DNA of 64,000 nt. Source: Calliopum simillimum (lineage: Eukaryota; Arthropoda; Insecta; Diptera; Lauxaniidae). The translations under genes were made by a program, and so were the position numbers. The stretch covers positions 83,957,697-84,021,696 of the forward strand of contig OX638371.1 in the NCBI GenBank assembly GCA_951812925.1, written 5' to 3'. The notes beneath the pieces were generated by a model, which saw only the letters and a program-made list of their open reading frames with translations, was not told the origin of the DNA and ran no database searches. Positions 25,401-36,600 of this stretch are shown piece by piece. Every line of letters begins with the position of its first letter. Positions within the stretch are counted from its first letter, which is position 1.

Positions 25401-26870
25401 AATCTCAGTCTCCTGGTCTCAGTCACCTGTAAATTTAAAGATCTAATTTTTGATTTTTCAGTAGTTAAAATTATATGGTTTGAAAAAACTGCGTTAATTC
25501 TAAAAAATATTTGTGTAACTTTACGTTTATAAAACGAGGAAACCAGCTGCCCCAATAGTAGTAGCAATTTTTCACACGCATTTATTTTTACAACTCATAG
25601 GCTGGAAATTAAACATTTGATCTTAAATATATATATTTTTTATATGCTATATAGTATATCAGGTAATTACCTGAACCCTATGTGGGTTATCATGCCGTGC
25701 ATTCTCCACTGCAGTCTGAGAAAAATTCCCTGGGGATATTTACTCACGATAACCCCCTATATATCACATTACCCGCCACTTCTTTAGGGGTATCATTTGC
25801 CATTTTTCCATTGTGTTGAAAGAGCTCCCAGTTGGGTAACGCTATAGAACTCAAAAGTCGTAATATACTGCACAATAACTCAAGAAACCATAAAGCGGTA
25901 GCACATTACCCGAAGTTACTCCATGCTACTTTAAACTATAGATTTCTATAAAAAAAAAGAATTTTACAATATATGAATGGGTTTTTTTGAAAGTCTGTCC
26001 ATAAGAAGAGCCGGGCCTTAAAATCGCGGGCTTCATGTGGTTCCGGGCCTTACGCCAAAAGCCCGAAAATTAGAGTCCCGTGAACACTCGTAAATCACAC
26101 GAAGGTTCACAAGCACAAACTTGGAAAAAATCCTGTTCTTACATAAAAATATGTAAAATAATGTATAAAGGTGGGGCTTAGAATGAAAATGAGGAATAAC
26201 TCAAGTTAAACAAAAAGTCTAATTAGATTCGACCAAAAAACTCAAATAAGCACTCAATTTATAATGTTTGTGTTTGATGCGAGTAACATTTCAAGCTGGA
26301 AAAATTAATTTCTTGAAAATTCTAGAGATTCCGAGCCGTGACACTAATTTTGTGAATTAGATTTTGTAAATGGCGGTGCATCAAACGATAGGTGAATTCC
26401 TAACCTTTAATTTGGCATTTGATTTTTTGGGAAAAACTAGGTCCCTATCGTGAATTTTTCTAGCGTTCACTCATTTGTCCAAAAAAAAATTAAAAAAACA
26501 ACCATAGTGCGTTGTAATTTGCATACTTGTTACTCGGAGGCGAAGAAAACAACTTAAATATGAGGTTTTCTCAATTGATTGAATTGAATTAAACCCATTA
26601 GAAAAAGGCAGCAAAATTGACCAAAGGCTAAATATCCAAAATCCGCCAGTGCACGGTAATAAATTTCGGTTTAATTTTTCAACAAAAAAAGTTGATATAT
26701 TTATTTATCCAACTCAATTCGGTTAGATTTGTCAACTTAAAAGTTAAAATTATATTAATTCTGAGGGCTAATTTTCTTAACTTAAAAAGTTAAAAATACC
26801 TCATCTTAGAACGTTGAAATATTATATTAAAAAAATTAAATAATGTTAACGCTATAAGATGAAAAATTGT
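22452..26870. other. 4.4 kb without a supported gene
   Basis: It contains an A run at about 22549-22572, a GTC/CGT-rich patch near 23485 and long T runs. At 25.12-25.43 kb the word CAGT(C/A)(A/T)CCTG recurs (25124, 25276, 25427), which may mark a degenerate transposon. No coding exon is convincing; it is probably intergenic or 5' intron of karst. Confidence 0.4.
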
Positions 26871-26876
26871 ACTTAA

Positions 26877-27092
26877 TGATTAAGAATTTTTAAATGTGTT
26901 ACTTAATGACATTTTATTTATTGAAAATTAATTTTTAATTGAACTTTTAGTCATATATTTGCAAAGATCGATTTACATATAAATCTATCAATGCATTTTC
27001 TAACACATAATTATGACCAATTAAGGAACGGATTAAAAATTAATTTTCAATATATAAAATGTAGTAACATACTTAAAAATTCTTAAAGTTAT
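26877..27092. repeat. Inverted repeat, arms about 60 bp
   Basis: The left arm at 26877-26940 contains attgaaaattaatttttaat and faces attaaaaattaattttcaat at 27033. The outer parts 'ttaagaatttttaaa' and 'acttaaaaattctta' also match. The right arm overlaps the left end of the unit at 27006-27529. Confidence 0.7.
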
Positions 27093-27276
27093 TTGGGAGA
27101 ACACGCCCTGATAAAGTGGCAACACTTGCCACCGACCAAGCGGTATTGAATCTAATTCCAATGGAATAGCTATACCACATATCAATAAATAACACAAACA
27201 ACAATTATGACATCAAGGCTTACGTATTAACACACAAACAAAACTGGCAAAAGTCGGCTTCGCAGCTGGGCAAGAA

Positions 27277-27351
27277 TGGTGCATCGGTCTAACGACTGGC
27301 ACTGCGATTGAAAATTGTACTACCAGCCGGAACGTCCTCGGTTCAACTTCC
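27277..27351 (+). promoter_or_regulatory. tRNA-like internal Pol III promoter (A and B boxes)
   Basis: An A-box-like TGGTGCATCGGT lies at 27277-27288. A B box GGTTCAACTTC at 27340-27350 matches the consensus GGTTCRANYCC at 10 of 11 positions. Their spacing of about 50 bases is workable for Pol III. The stretch is GC-rich against its surroundings and looks tRNA-derived, but it does not fold as a full tRNA by eye. Confidence 0.6.
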
Positions 27352-27442
27352 GCCCAGGCCAAAAACACAAAAAGTTTTCAACTTGAAATTTTTAAATTAT
27401 AATTAATTTAGTAAAATAAATATAATTATAATTACAACAAAA

Positions 27443-27489
27443 ATAGCCTGATGAGTCTTTGTGGCGAAAGACGAAACATATGTCACTAT
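27443..27489 (+). ncRNA. Hammerhead ribozyme motif (intact core, minimal stem III)
   Basis: CUGAUGA lies at 27448-27454. Stem II is six perfect pairs (GUCUUU 27455-27460 with AAAGAC 27467-27472) closing loop GUGGCG, with the usual G10.1-C11.1 pair. GAA lies at 27473-27475. A76-U83 gives the A15.1-U16.1 pair, and stem III is the short palindrome ACAUAUGU. The cleavage triplet GUC ends at 27484. Stem I has AUAG (27443-27446) pairing with CUAU (27486-27489), after one C-A mismatch next to the core. Very short stem III is known from repeat-borne hammerheads that work as dimers. Confidence 0.72.
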
Positions 27490-27532
27490 AGCCGTTTTTT
27501 AATCCGTTCCTTAATTTGTCATAATTATGTTG

Positions 27533-29257
27533 TTTTTAGAACGAAACCGATGAAAAACAATACTTTTTGAACCAATCACGCATATAAAAATTAAATATAT
27601 AAATCAACAAAAAAAGCATTTGCAAGATGGTATGAGTCACGAGTCCACCACAGGTCGTCTCATTAGCGCATTTGCCAACATTGTGAAGAACATAAAATAT
27701 ATATTCACTCTTTAGCATAGACTGGTTGCGAATCACAGCGACAAGAAATTACAGCAAAAGTTCTAATTTTTTTGTATTTTGCCGAAAAACAAATTGGCAA
27801 GCAAGAGGCAGCTAAAATTTAATGTTCCAAGCAAAGCCGAATGAAAATGTGTTCATGTGCATAAATATTCAAGGAAATCAACTGCGAAGGGTGGAAAAAT
27901 CAGCAAATAAGTTGATAAGTTAAGAAATCGCTTGATCTTCTCAAAATTTTGTACCAACAAAATGGTGTCAAGACAAAAAAGTTTAAAAAATCAACTAAAA
28001 AAGTTAATTTTCATCACAAGTTCCATTTTCAACATTAAAATTTTATGTAGAGATGACTATTTAAACCGAAATTTATTACCGTGTAGACTGTGTAAAAAAT
28101 TTTGTTACTTATGGAATACTACAGAGTGCTTCGGAGTTGTTGTAATTGAAGTAATATGTGTTTTTTGCATTTATTCATTCAAATGTACTATACAACTTGA
28201 TGTTACAAGATGTTTGCATAAAAATCCCATTAATATCTAAGCATCGAGCCTGCATATTAAAATATCCCCTTAATCGCAGTAGACCTCGTAAGCATGTCAT
28301 AGCTAAGTGATGAGGTAATGAGTTATTTTCAATCAAATGATCGAAAAATTAGTACAAAGCAATACAATTGATACCACTGGAATTTATTGTACTTATATGT
28401 TTGCTATAATAGCCTTTCTTATCATATTGAAAAAGACTGAAATTTTGCAGGTGCTGATAATAATGAAAGCAACATTCTATAGAATTCATTATTTTAGTTT
28501 AGGTACCTGACATGCAACAGTTAAGAATTCCAAACAATGTTAAATATTGTACATTGCTCTGTCATACTGCTATTTTCTATTTATTACGTGTATGAGCTAA
28601 GCAATTTTTCATCTATTAGATTGCAAACTTAACTTTTTACCAATATTATATAACTTTACGGTATTTATTTATTGATAGTTCTTGAAATTTTTTTTTTTTT
28701 TTTTTGAATGAGTCCATGTCAAATGTCGCAATTCCATTAAAAAATAAAATTGTCACTTTTATTTTTACAGAAATACAAATAGTTATTGATTTATTGTTAT
28801 CTTTATTTTTTATTTTGTTTTTTCTTTCTTCTACTCTTTGTTTAAACGCTCAATAATACTTTAAAAGCGTCAAACAAATAACTTTTGTATCTTGTATGGT
28901 TTCAAAAGGTTGTTTCTTCTTCTCTTTTTCTCATTTTCTGTACCTTCGTTTGCATGCCTTTGAATCTTTTTAGCCTACAGCTTTTATTTCTATTGGAATG
29001 CATTAAAAGAAATAAAATTAACTTTTACTAAAATAACCTTTTTTTGACCTACCCTAATAAATTCTTGAGGTTCGTATTCTTATAGAAAAACCTCTATAGA
29101 TCAAAATAAAGAGTATCTTGTACTCGTAGTTGGATTAGAGTGATATCTGTATTTTATTTTATTGCTACTTCCACGACCTTGGATAAACTTTTCTGACTCT
29201 GTCTAGTATTCGAAATTTCTCAAAAATATATATAGTACAGTCATTTGGTAGTTTTCC
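27533..29257. other. No feature seen
   Basis: AT-rich DNA. Open frames up to about 100 codons are present but carry no recognisable protein pattern. Confidence 0.4.
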
Positions 29258-29463
29258 CTGGAAAGTTTTGCGGGATTTTTGCAAATGAGTTATTTTAAAT
29301 GTAACCGTTCATGAGATATTTGTAAAAAACTGATTTTGGACGCCATTTTTCCAATATAGCGGCCGGAGCGAACACGATTCGAGGTAGCAAAGTTGAAATT
29401 CTGAAAGAGCACATCGAAATCTATAAAATAACTCATTTGCAAAAATCCCGCAAAACTTTCCAG
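29258..29463. mobile_element. MITE-like element with perfect 40-bp inverted ends
   Basis: 29258-29297 (starting CTGGAAAGTTTTGCGGGATT) and 29424-29463 are exact reverse complements over 40 bp. The interior contains the module gagatatttgtaaaaaactg / attttggacgcc, which is also found in the foldback at 33190-35046. There is no coding capacity. Confidence 0.8.
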
Positions 29464-30518
29464 GTAACATAATTTTATTCTCCTAAATAATTGTACTAAT
29501 ATGTCTAAAAACGTTCTAAGACAAACAAAAAACCGAATTAAAAGTACAAAAAAGGTCTTCACTGGAATATAAGCAACTCCGGCCTGGCAAAAGCATTGCA
29601 CTTAATTGTAAATCTGATCAAGTGAGATAAGGTTCCTAGATTCAAATTGGATTTCGCTTGGACTTTGAAGAAAAAATCCTGATTTTTCTGGGCAAAGAAA
29701 TTTTTTTTATATAAACAAAACAGCATTTTCCAAAACGAGTACCGCTGAATGAAATTCTGGTGCTCCATTAGGTACAAATTATATATCTGATATTCCTTCT
29801 TGAAATTATAATTAGTCTTCATTGATAATTGCCGAATGGGTGAAATTTGTGGCCCCATTTTTTTCGAGTACATACATAGGTAATTTTTCAGAAAAAGGTA
29901 AATATTTTTTACAGTTGACCAGCTATAAATTAATCGATCCAAACCCGGAAATAATGAAAGCCATAGCGTTGGCGCACGACGAAGTAGACTTTCATAACTT
30001 AAACATTTTTATTTCAATTTCTCTTTTCATTTTCTTAGTCCAAATTTTGTCTAGGCATATTTTTGTTTATCCGGACACATTTTTTGTTTATCTGAGCATA
30101 TTTTTGCTTATCTGGACTCTGGACATTAGACATTCAGAGGACTTGGTTTTGTCTCAGTTAGAGTTAAGTGCCCAAAATTAAATTTTAGCTTTAGGAGATA
30201 TTTGATAAAATAGATTTTTTTTTTTTTTTTTTTTGAGTTTCTTCGGTTTTGAAGAATATTCTCTAAACGGTCATTTTTTCATATAAATAAAATCAAAATG
30301 AGCCTGTGATTCTCCTAAAAAAAGGGTCTCATACTTTTTTTCTTGGGGCCTTACCGTTTTCATCTAAAACCTTATGAAATGAAAAGTAAATTAAACCACG
30401 GAATAGAATGGTATATTTGAATTTTCATCAATATCCTACTGCATACTTAAGATCATTAAAAAAAAATTAAAGAATGTTTTAATATAAATTGTTTTTTTTT
30501 ATTCATTTTCTTTTCCAG
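29464..30518. other. Sequence upstream of the first visible karst exon
   Basis: Its 3' end is a good splice acceptor (pyrimidine run then TTTTCCAG at 30511-30518), so at least this part is intron. Open frames here lack protein-like character. Confidence 0.55.
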
Positions 30519-30697
30519 CATCTCAATATGAACCCGGCGGTTACTCGTTGCAAGCACAAAACCGTAATTCTGCCAACATGACACAACGGGATGGCATTAT
30601 AAAATTTGAAAATGAAAGAATTAAAACGCTGCAGGAGGAGCGTCTTCACATCCAAAAGAAAACCTTCACAAAATGGATGAATTCATTTCTAATCAAA
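30519..30697 (+). CDS. kst: kst exon 1 (first visible exon)
   Basis: Acceptor TTTTCCAG, donor AAA|GTGAGT, ending in phase 0. The ATG at 30578 starts [20 protein letters not shown]. The 19 full codons before it (SQYEPGGYSLQAQNRNSAN) are open in the same frame, so the upstream part is either 5' UTR or an N-terminal extension joined from an upstream exon ending in phase 1. Confidence 0.93.
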
Positions 30698-33600
30698 GTG
30701 AGTTTAAATTAATTTAATCTACGAATGCTTACTTACATACTCACTTACTTATTTACCATAATTTTCTTTTACAATTTCTACTTTTTATGCGTGTTTTTGT
30801 TGTTTAGGCAAAAATGGAGGTCGAAGACCTTTTCACAGATCTGGCCGATGGCATCAAGTTACTAAAATTGTTGGAGATCATATCATCGGAGAAACTGGGA
30901 AAGCCAAATAACGGTCGAATGCGTGTTCATAAAATCGAAAATGTCAACAAGAGTCTGGCATTCTTGCACACCAAGGTGAGTACTAGACGCAATAGAAAAT
31001 GTGATGAAACCAAAAAAGTGTACATATGTAGGTACATATCTTTGGTAACGCGGTAGAGTTGTGCACTAATGTTCATATTGTTGTACGTCGTTTTTTGTTG
31101 TAAGTGCGTTAACTTCTCTTATTTTTATGTACTTTCTAAGCCAACTTACTTAGGCTTACGACGAAAAAACCATTGCATGTGTTAATGGATAAAAAAAAAA
31201 AAAAAACAGAAAAAACAAAATATTTTTCAGTAATACTTTCTATTTCACACTAAGGATTCAAAGTCATTAGTTAACCAATTAGTTAACTGAAACGCAGACA
31301 ACAGTTCAACTATTGTTTCATATTCACAGTGTTTTCGTTAAATAAAACAATAATTAAAAAAAATATGGCAGTGCGGGATAAATTTGTGGATTTTATGAAA
31401 CAGGTGTTTTTGTTTAAGGTTGGGAAAACAAAAACTACGGAAAACGCATGTGCAGCAAATTTTATTGATTAGAAGTGAATTTTCTGATGAAATTAATAAA
31501 AAGGCGCAAAAATGTAATTGTTACGGCTCATGAACAAGATGTTGCGAACAATGAATTTTGGAGACATGGTGCTTATTTAAACCATCTTGGAGCATCTTTA
31601 ATTTTTTCTATACAAATCATTCATTCCGCTGTTTTACAGCCAAAAAATACCAAGAATGAAATTAATGTGGTTTGATAGAATGGGATTTTCTAAGAACAAA
31701 AAAATTTTTTTTTTACAGTTGTAAATTTTACCTGGAGACCATTTTTTATTTTAATTTCATAAGGATTTCAGCAAACCATCTCTGAAAAACATAAAATGGT
31801 CTCCAGGTAAAATTTACAACTGTAAAAAAATAAAAATTTGTTTGTTCCCATTCTATCAAACCACATAAATATCATTCTTGGTATATTCCCAAACTTGGAT
31901 TTTGCAAACCAGTGTTAGACAACGTGTTTTATTCCTTCACCTTGAATGGACTATATCTCTAAACGACAACAGAACTCATGGAAAAATAAATTGCAGATTC
32001 AAATAAGGAGGTTAAAAAGTCATATAAAAAGTAGAACAGTTTAAATTTTGAAATAAATTTGGTTTTTTTTCCATATTTAGAAACATTTTTCTGTTTTGAA
32101 AATGGTATATACGTTTTTCAATATAACGTACCCCAAAAATTAATATTTCCACAGATAAATTATACCTAAGTAGTACAAATAATTCGCCGCACAGTGTCAG
32201 ATTTTGTCAATCTGGATGCTCGTAATGTAGAAAATGAAAGTGTTCCAAATTTAATAATTTTTTAGTATGTATTTGTAAGATAAATGTCCCCTTGTTAAAT
32301 AAATTAACTCAAATTGGAATAAAATAAAACCATCAGCTGGATAAAGGCTATCAAACATCATGACTTATTAGAATGTTCAGAAAAACTTTATTTTTCAAGT
32401 TGCATAATACTTGCACTTAGTGATGAGCAAAATAAGTCTTGGTCTTGAGTCTTGTTCTTGAGTCTTGTTCTTGGTAATTTTGCTTTTCAGTATTGATAAT
32501 TTATAGTTAAAAGGTGCATCACGCCCGTTTTGAAGTTAAAATCATCTCTCAATTTGAATTTTGGCGTCTTAAAAACCCAACTGCTTTGGAAAAATATGGT
32601 TTTGAAATTTTGAATACTCAATATCTTTAGAAATTTTTTCAAGACCAAGATCAAGACCGAAACCAAGACTTAATGAGCCAGATCAAGACCAAGACGCAAT
32701 ATCAAAACCAAGACCAAGACTCAATGTGCAAGAACAAGACCAAGACTGCTAAGGTCTTGGTCTTGGTTTGCTCATCACTACTCGCACTTTAACTGATTAG
32801 AACTAAGTCGTTCGTGCATTGTTTTCCAAACAGTTTTGATTTTCATAAACCTCAATAATTTGTTTTAAAGTTATGTGCAATAAAAAATTTTAATATCTGC
32901 GCTAGAACATCTGATTTCGTTTTATTTCATTATGTGCTTAAAATCGCGAAAATTTTCAAAAATCTTATATTTTTCATAGAATATAACTTACAAATTTAAT
33001 CAGGTTTACCATTCTTACTATACAGGAAATACGCCGACAGATTTCTAGTATTGACTCGGAAAAAAAATCTTGCTCAAAGTTTGTACAAAGGCTACTTTTT
33101 TTACAATGACTGAAGTGTTACAGTGAAATGAACAAAAAAAAATTTATGTTATCTTTTTAATCACACCCATTTTTTGTCAGTAGTACTTATAGCCCAGGAA
33201 AATAAGACATTTTCTGCGAAAAAATTCCCAGTGGAAATTTTTCACCGGAATTGTCTTTATTTATGCATGATACACAAAATGTGAAAAGTCCATTGCAAAG
33301 TCGTGTGCGCATAAAAAGTTATTAAGGCTCAAAGGTCGCCAAAATCAGTTTTTTGCAAATATCTCGCTAATGCCAACTTTTACAGAAAAATGTTGGTCTA
33401 CAATATTGTAGCACAGGAAATTTTCTACAAAAGTACGTTAAAAGTATTTGCGTACGACTTCTAGTTTAGGAGATCACCCAATTTAAAAAGTTGTTAACAG
33501 TTATGATATGAAATACTACCTATGAGTTCATATTAAAATATCTTGCTTTTGAAATTGCAATAACTCTTCAATGAGAAGTTGTACAAACAAAATTAAAATG

Positions 33601-36600
33601 CCGTTTGAAAGATAATTTAATTTTCTATATACCGTACAAAATTTTTTTTTTCGAACGGCTCGAAATTACTGGTTTTTAAAGGATATCTGCGAATTGGTAA
33701 GTACTACGATAAAAAGTAATTGGACCAAATTTGTAAAAAATTGCAAGATCTACAAAAAATAAGCGATATGTGTACACATAGAAGTAACCGTTTAGAACAT
33801 AGCCGCCCACGCGTGCCATCGCAAAGTGCCATTATTTGAAAATCACTTGATCTCACGTGCCACAGCAAAATTTAATTATTGAAAATGAAAACCGCACACA
33901 CAAGTAACGGTATATGCGAAATTTTGAAGAATTGCGATCGACCACCAGCAACAACATATGCGTAAATTTTGTTGTTGTTTTTTGCGACCGCACAAGACTG
34001 TGTTTTGTTGTTGTTTTTTCGTCCACACAGGACTGTGTGTTTGGTTGTTGCAACAAAACGCAAGGGTTCCTATCGAAAAGAAAAAAACAACAACACACAA
34101 TGGCAACAACAAATTTGATCATTTTATGAACTTTCAGGATTTTTTAGATTTGCGAAAAAAAAAAACACTCGCACAAGTAACTGTTAGTTTAAAAATCTTT
34201 GCTGGTTGTTGTTTTCAATAATTTTAAAAAATTTATGTTTTCTTTTTTATTAATTATACATGGGGGCCACGACTTTTTATGCGAGTGCCAAATTTTTTTA
34301 ATTTTACTCTAGACGGGCAGCTATGGTTTAGAAGATATTCCAAAAAAACCCTTAAAATGCAAAAAAAAACCGGTTTCTATTGAATATCTTCTATACGGTT
34401 ACTTCTATGTGTACACATATCGCTTATTTTTTGTAGATCTTGTTATTCTCTACAAAATTGCTCCAATTACTTTTTATCGTAGTACTTACCAATTCGGAGA
34501 TATCTTTAAAAAACCAGTAATTTCAAAGCCTTAACGGTTATTCAAGAATATTTTTAAGGTCATGAGCCGTTCGAAAAAAATTTTTTTTACGGTATGTAGA
34601 AAATTAAATTATCTTTCAAACGGCATTTTAATTTTGTTTGTACAACTTCTCATTGAAGAGTTATTGCAATTTCAAAAGCAAGATCTTTTAATATGAACTC
34701 ATAGGTAGTATTTCATATCATAACTGTTAACAACTTTTTAAATTGGGTGATCTCCTAAACTAGAAGTCGTACGCAAATACTTTTAACGTATTTTTGTAGA
34801 AAATTTCCTGTGCTACAAATTTGGAGACCAACATTTTTCTGTAAAAGTTAGCATTAGCGAGAGACTTGCAAAAAACTGATTTTAGCGTCCTTTGAGCCTT
34901 AATAACTTTTTATTCGCACACGACTTTGCAATGGACTTTTCACACTTTGTTTATCATGCATAAATAAAGACAATTGCGGTGAAAAAAATCCACTTGGAAT
35001 TATTTCGCACAGCAGCTCTTTTTTTGTCTTATTTTCCTGGGCTATGAGTCGTAAAAAAAACTTAATTTAAGTACAAAATTCTATAGCATTACTTTCAATC
35101 TTTAAAATACATATAAAAAAAGCAGATAAAAAATCTGTAAAGTTTTTCTCAAAGTTTTTTATTTGTAACTTTTTTGTTTATAATTTTCCCATACTACTAC
35201 TACTGTGAATCATAATTAAAAATTTGTGACTTAACTTTTTCTCGCACTAACTCTTAGTTTATCTTCTTCTACTTTTGTACAATTCATAGTTTTCGCTAGA
35301 AATTAATTACTATTTTTTGCGTTTGTTTCGCGTGTGACATAGTTTTTTATTCTCTATCTACTGCATTTCTTCTTACATTGCATTACATGTGTTTAATTAA
35401 ATTAACACAGTGAATGACTTGGCAAACTTTAATCTGAGTTTAATTCGTGTATTTTATAGTGAAAGTTTTTGGTTTCCTCTGTTATATGTTTAAATTTCTA
35501 CTTTCTTTGAATTTGATCGATGTTTGCTAAACTTTGAGCGATTTTTTGTTTTTCGTCTTTATCATTAAAAAAAAAGAAAGATAAATAACAATTTGCATGT
35601 TTTATACCTACCATATTCTTATTTTTTTCAATAAGTTTGTATCACTTTAACTTCAACAGTGTTACTTATGAATTATAAATTGAAAATCGCAGTTATATTT
35701 TGCACATTTCTTATAAATCATGCTTTATTCAATTGGCCAAATGCTGCACTTGGCGTCATTCTTCATTCAACCAAGCGACAGCTTGAGTAAGATATCTTGG
35801 TAATTTCCAATGATGATAATAATAATGAATGAATGGTTTGTAACATAAACCTGGTTTGCATTTTTACTTTTTCTTTTTACCGCTAATAGTATCGATCATA
35901 TGATCATCATAGATATGAGTAAAAGATTCGGATAAATGTCAACGCTTGGTTATTTAGCAATTTTCCGATTTTGTGTTTTATTCTTCGAAAGAATTCCGAC
36001 GAAGAGGGATTTTTTTGGAGACCTTAATTTTGATTTCTTTAGCATGTCTTTTGATGTATCCTGCCTTCAGTTTATTGGTCCTTGTGAGGGTAGTAACAAA
36101 ATCGGATAAAATCCGAAAACCAGTTAAGGTTCAAATGCTTGCAAGAGCCACTGCGTCTAAAGCTCTTAAGTAAATGTCAATACTTCATCATGTAACAAAG
36201 AACACAACTCACAATAGTATTTTAAAACGGAATTTGGTTGCTGGAATTTGTATCAGATGGTTTCGGCCGAAAATCGTTTTTTTACATTTTTGCCGTTGTG
36301 GCGTTGGCGCTGGTTGATCTTCTTTTTCTCCAAATGCGGAATACCAATGCCAGTTAAATCAGTTAAGTCACTAAAATCGCATTAAAAAAAGATTTACCAA
36401 ACTACTGATATTTTTTTTCAAATTTGTCAGAAGTTTTAAGTTTTGTTATTACAGGCCATTATTTTATGGGCAGACACGCCTCAAGATTGGGGCTCACTGA
36501 CGTAGGAGATCTTTGTAGAAGTTGTAAAGATCCTGGTGTCGAAGATTCCATTCTTCAGTGAATGCCCAGCGCTGGTAAACCGACGTTATAGGGTATCCGA

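Larger units (their letters stand above)
27006..27529 (+). mobile_element. Inverted-repeat-bounded unit with Pol III promoter and hammerhead ribozyme
   Basis: A 34-bp inverted repeat with one mismatch bounds it. CATAATTATGACCAATTAAG at 27006 (continuing GAACGGATTAAAAA) faces its complement at 27495-27529. Inside, in order, lie a tRNA-like region (about 27250-27360), an AT-rich spacer and a hammerhead motif (27443-27489). No protein frame is visible. The plan resembles small non-coding retroposons that carry a ribozyme, such as schistosome Sm-alpha repeats. Confidence 0.6.

Noticed and set aside
29559..30181. Overlapping 119-127 codon frames on both strands upstream of karst exon 1
   Set aside because: Hydrophobic AT-driven composition, no domain pattern, and the 3' flank is the karst intron acceptor.
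31483..31520. CTGATGA as a second hammerhead start
   Set aside because: No stem II, no GAA after it and no cleavage triplet with pairing flanks.
33853..34221. Several overlapping frames rich in Cys/Val/Asn
   Set aside because: They are translations of GTT/AAC low-complexity sequence inside the nested hAT-type element.
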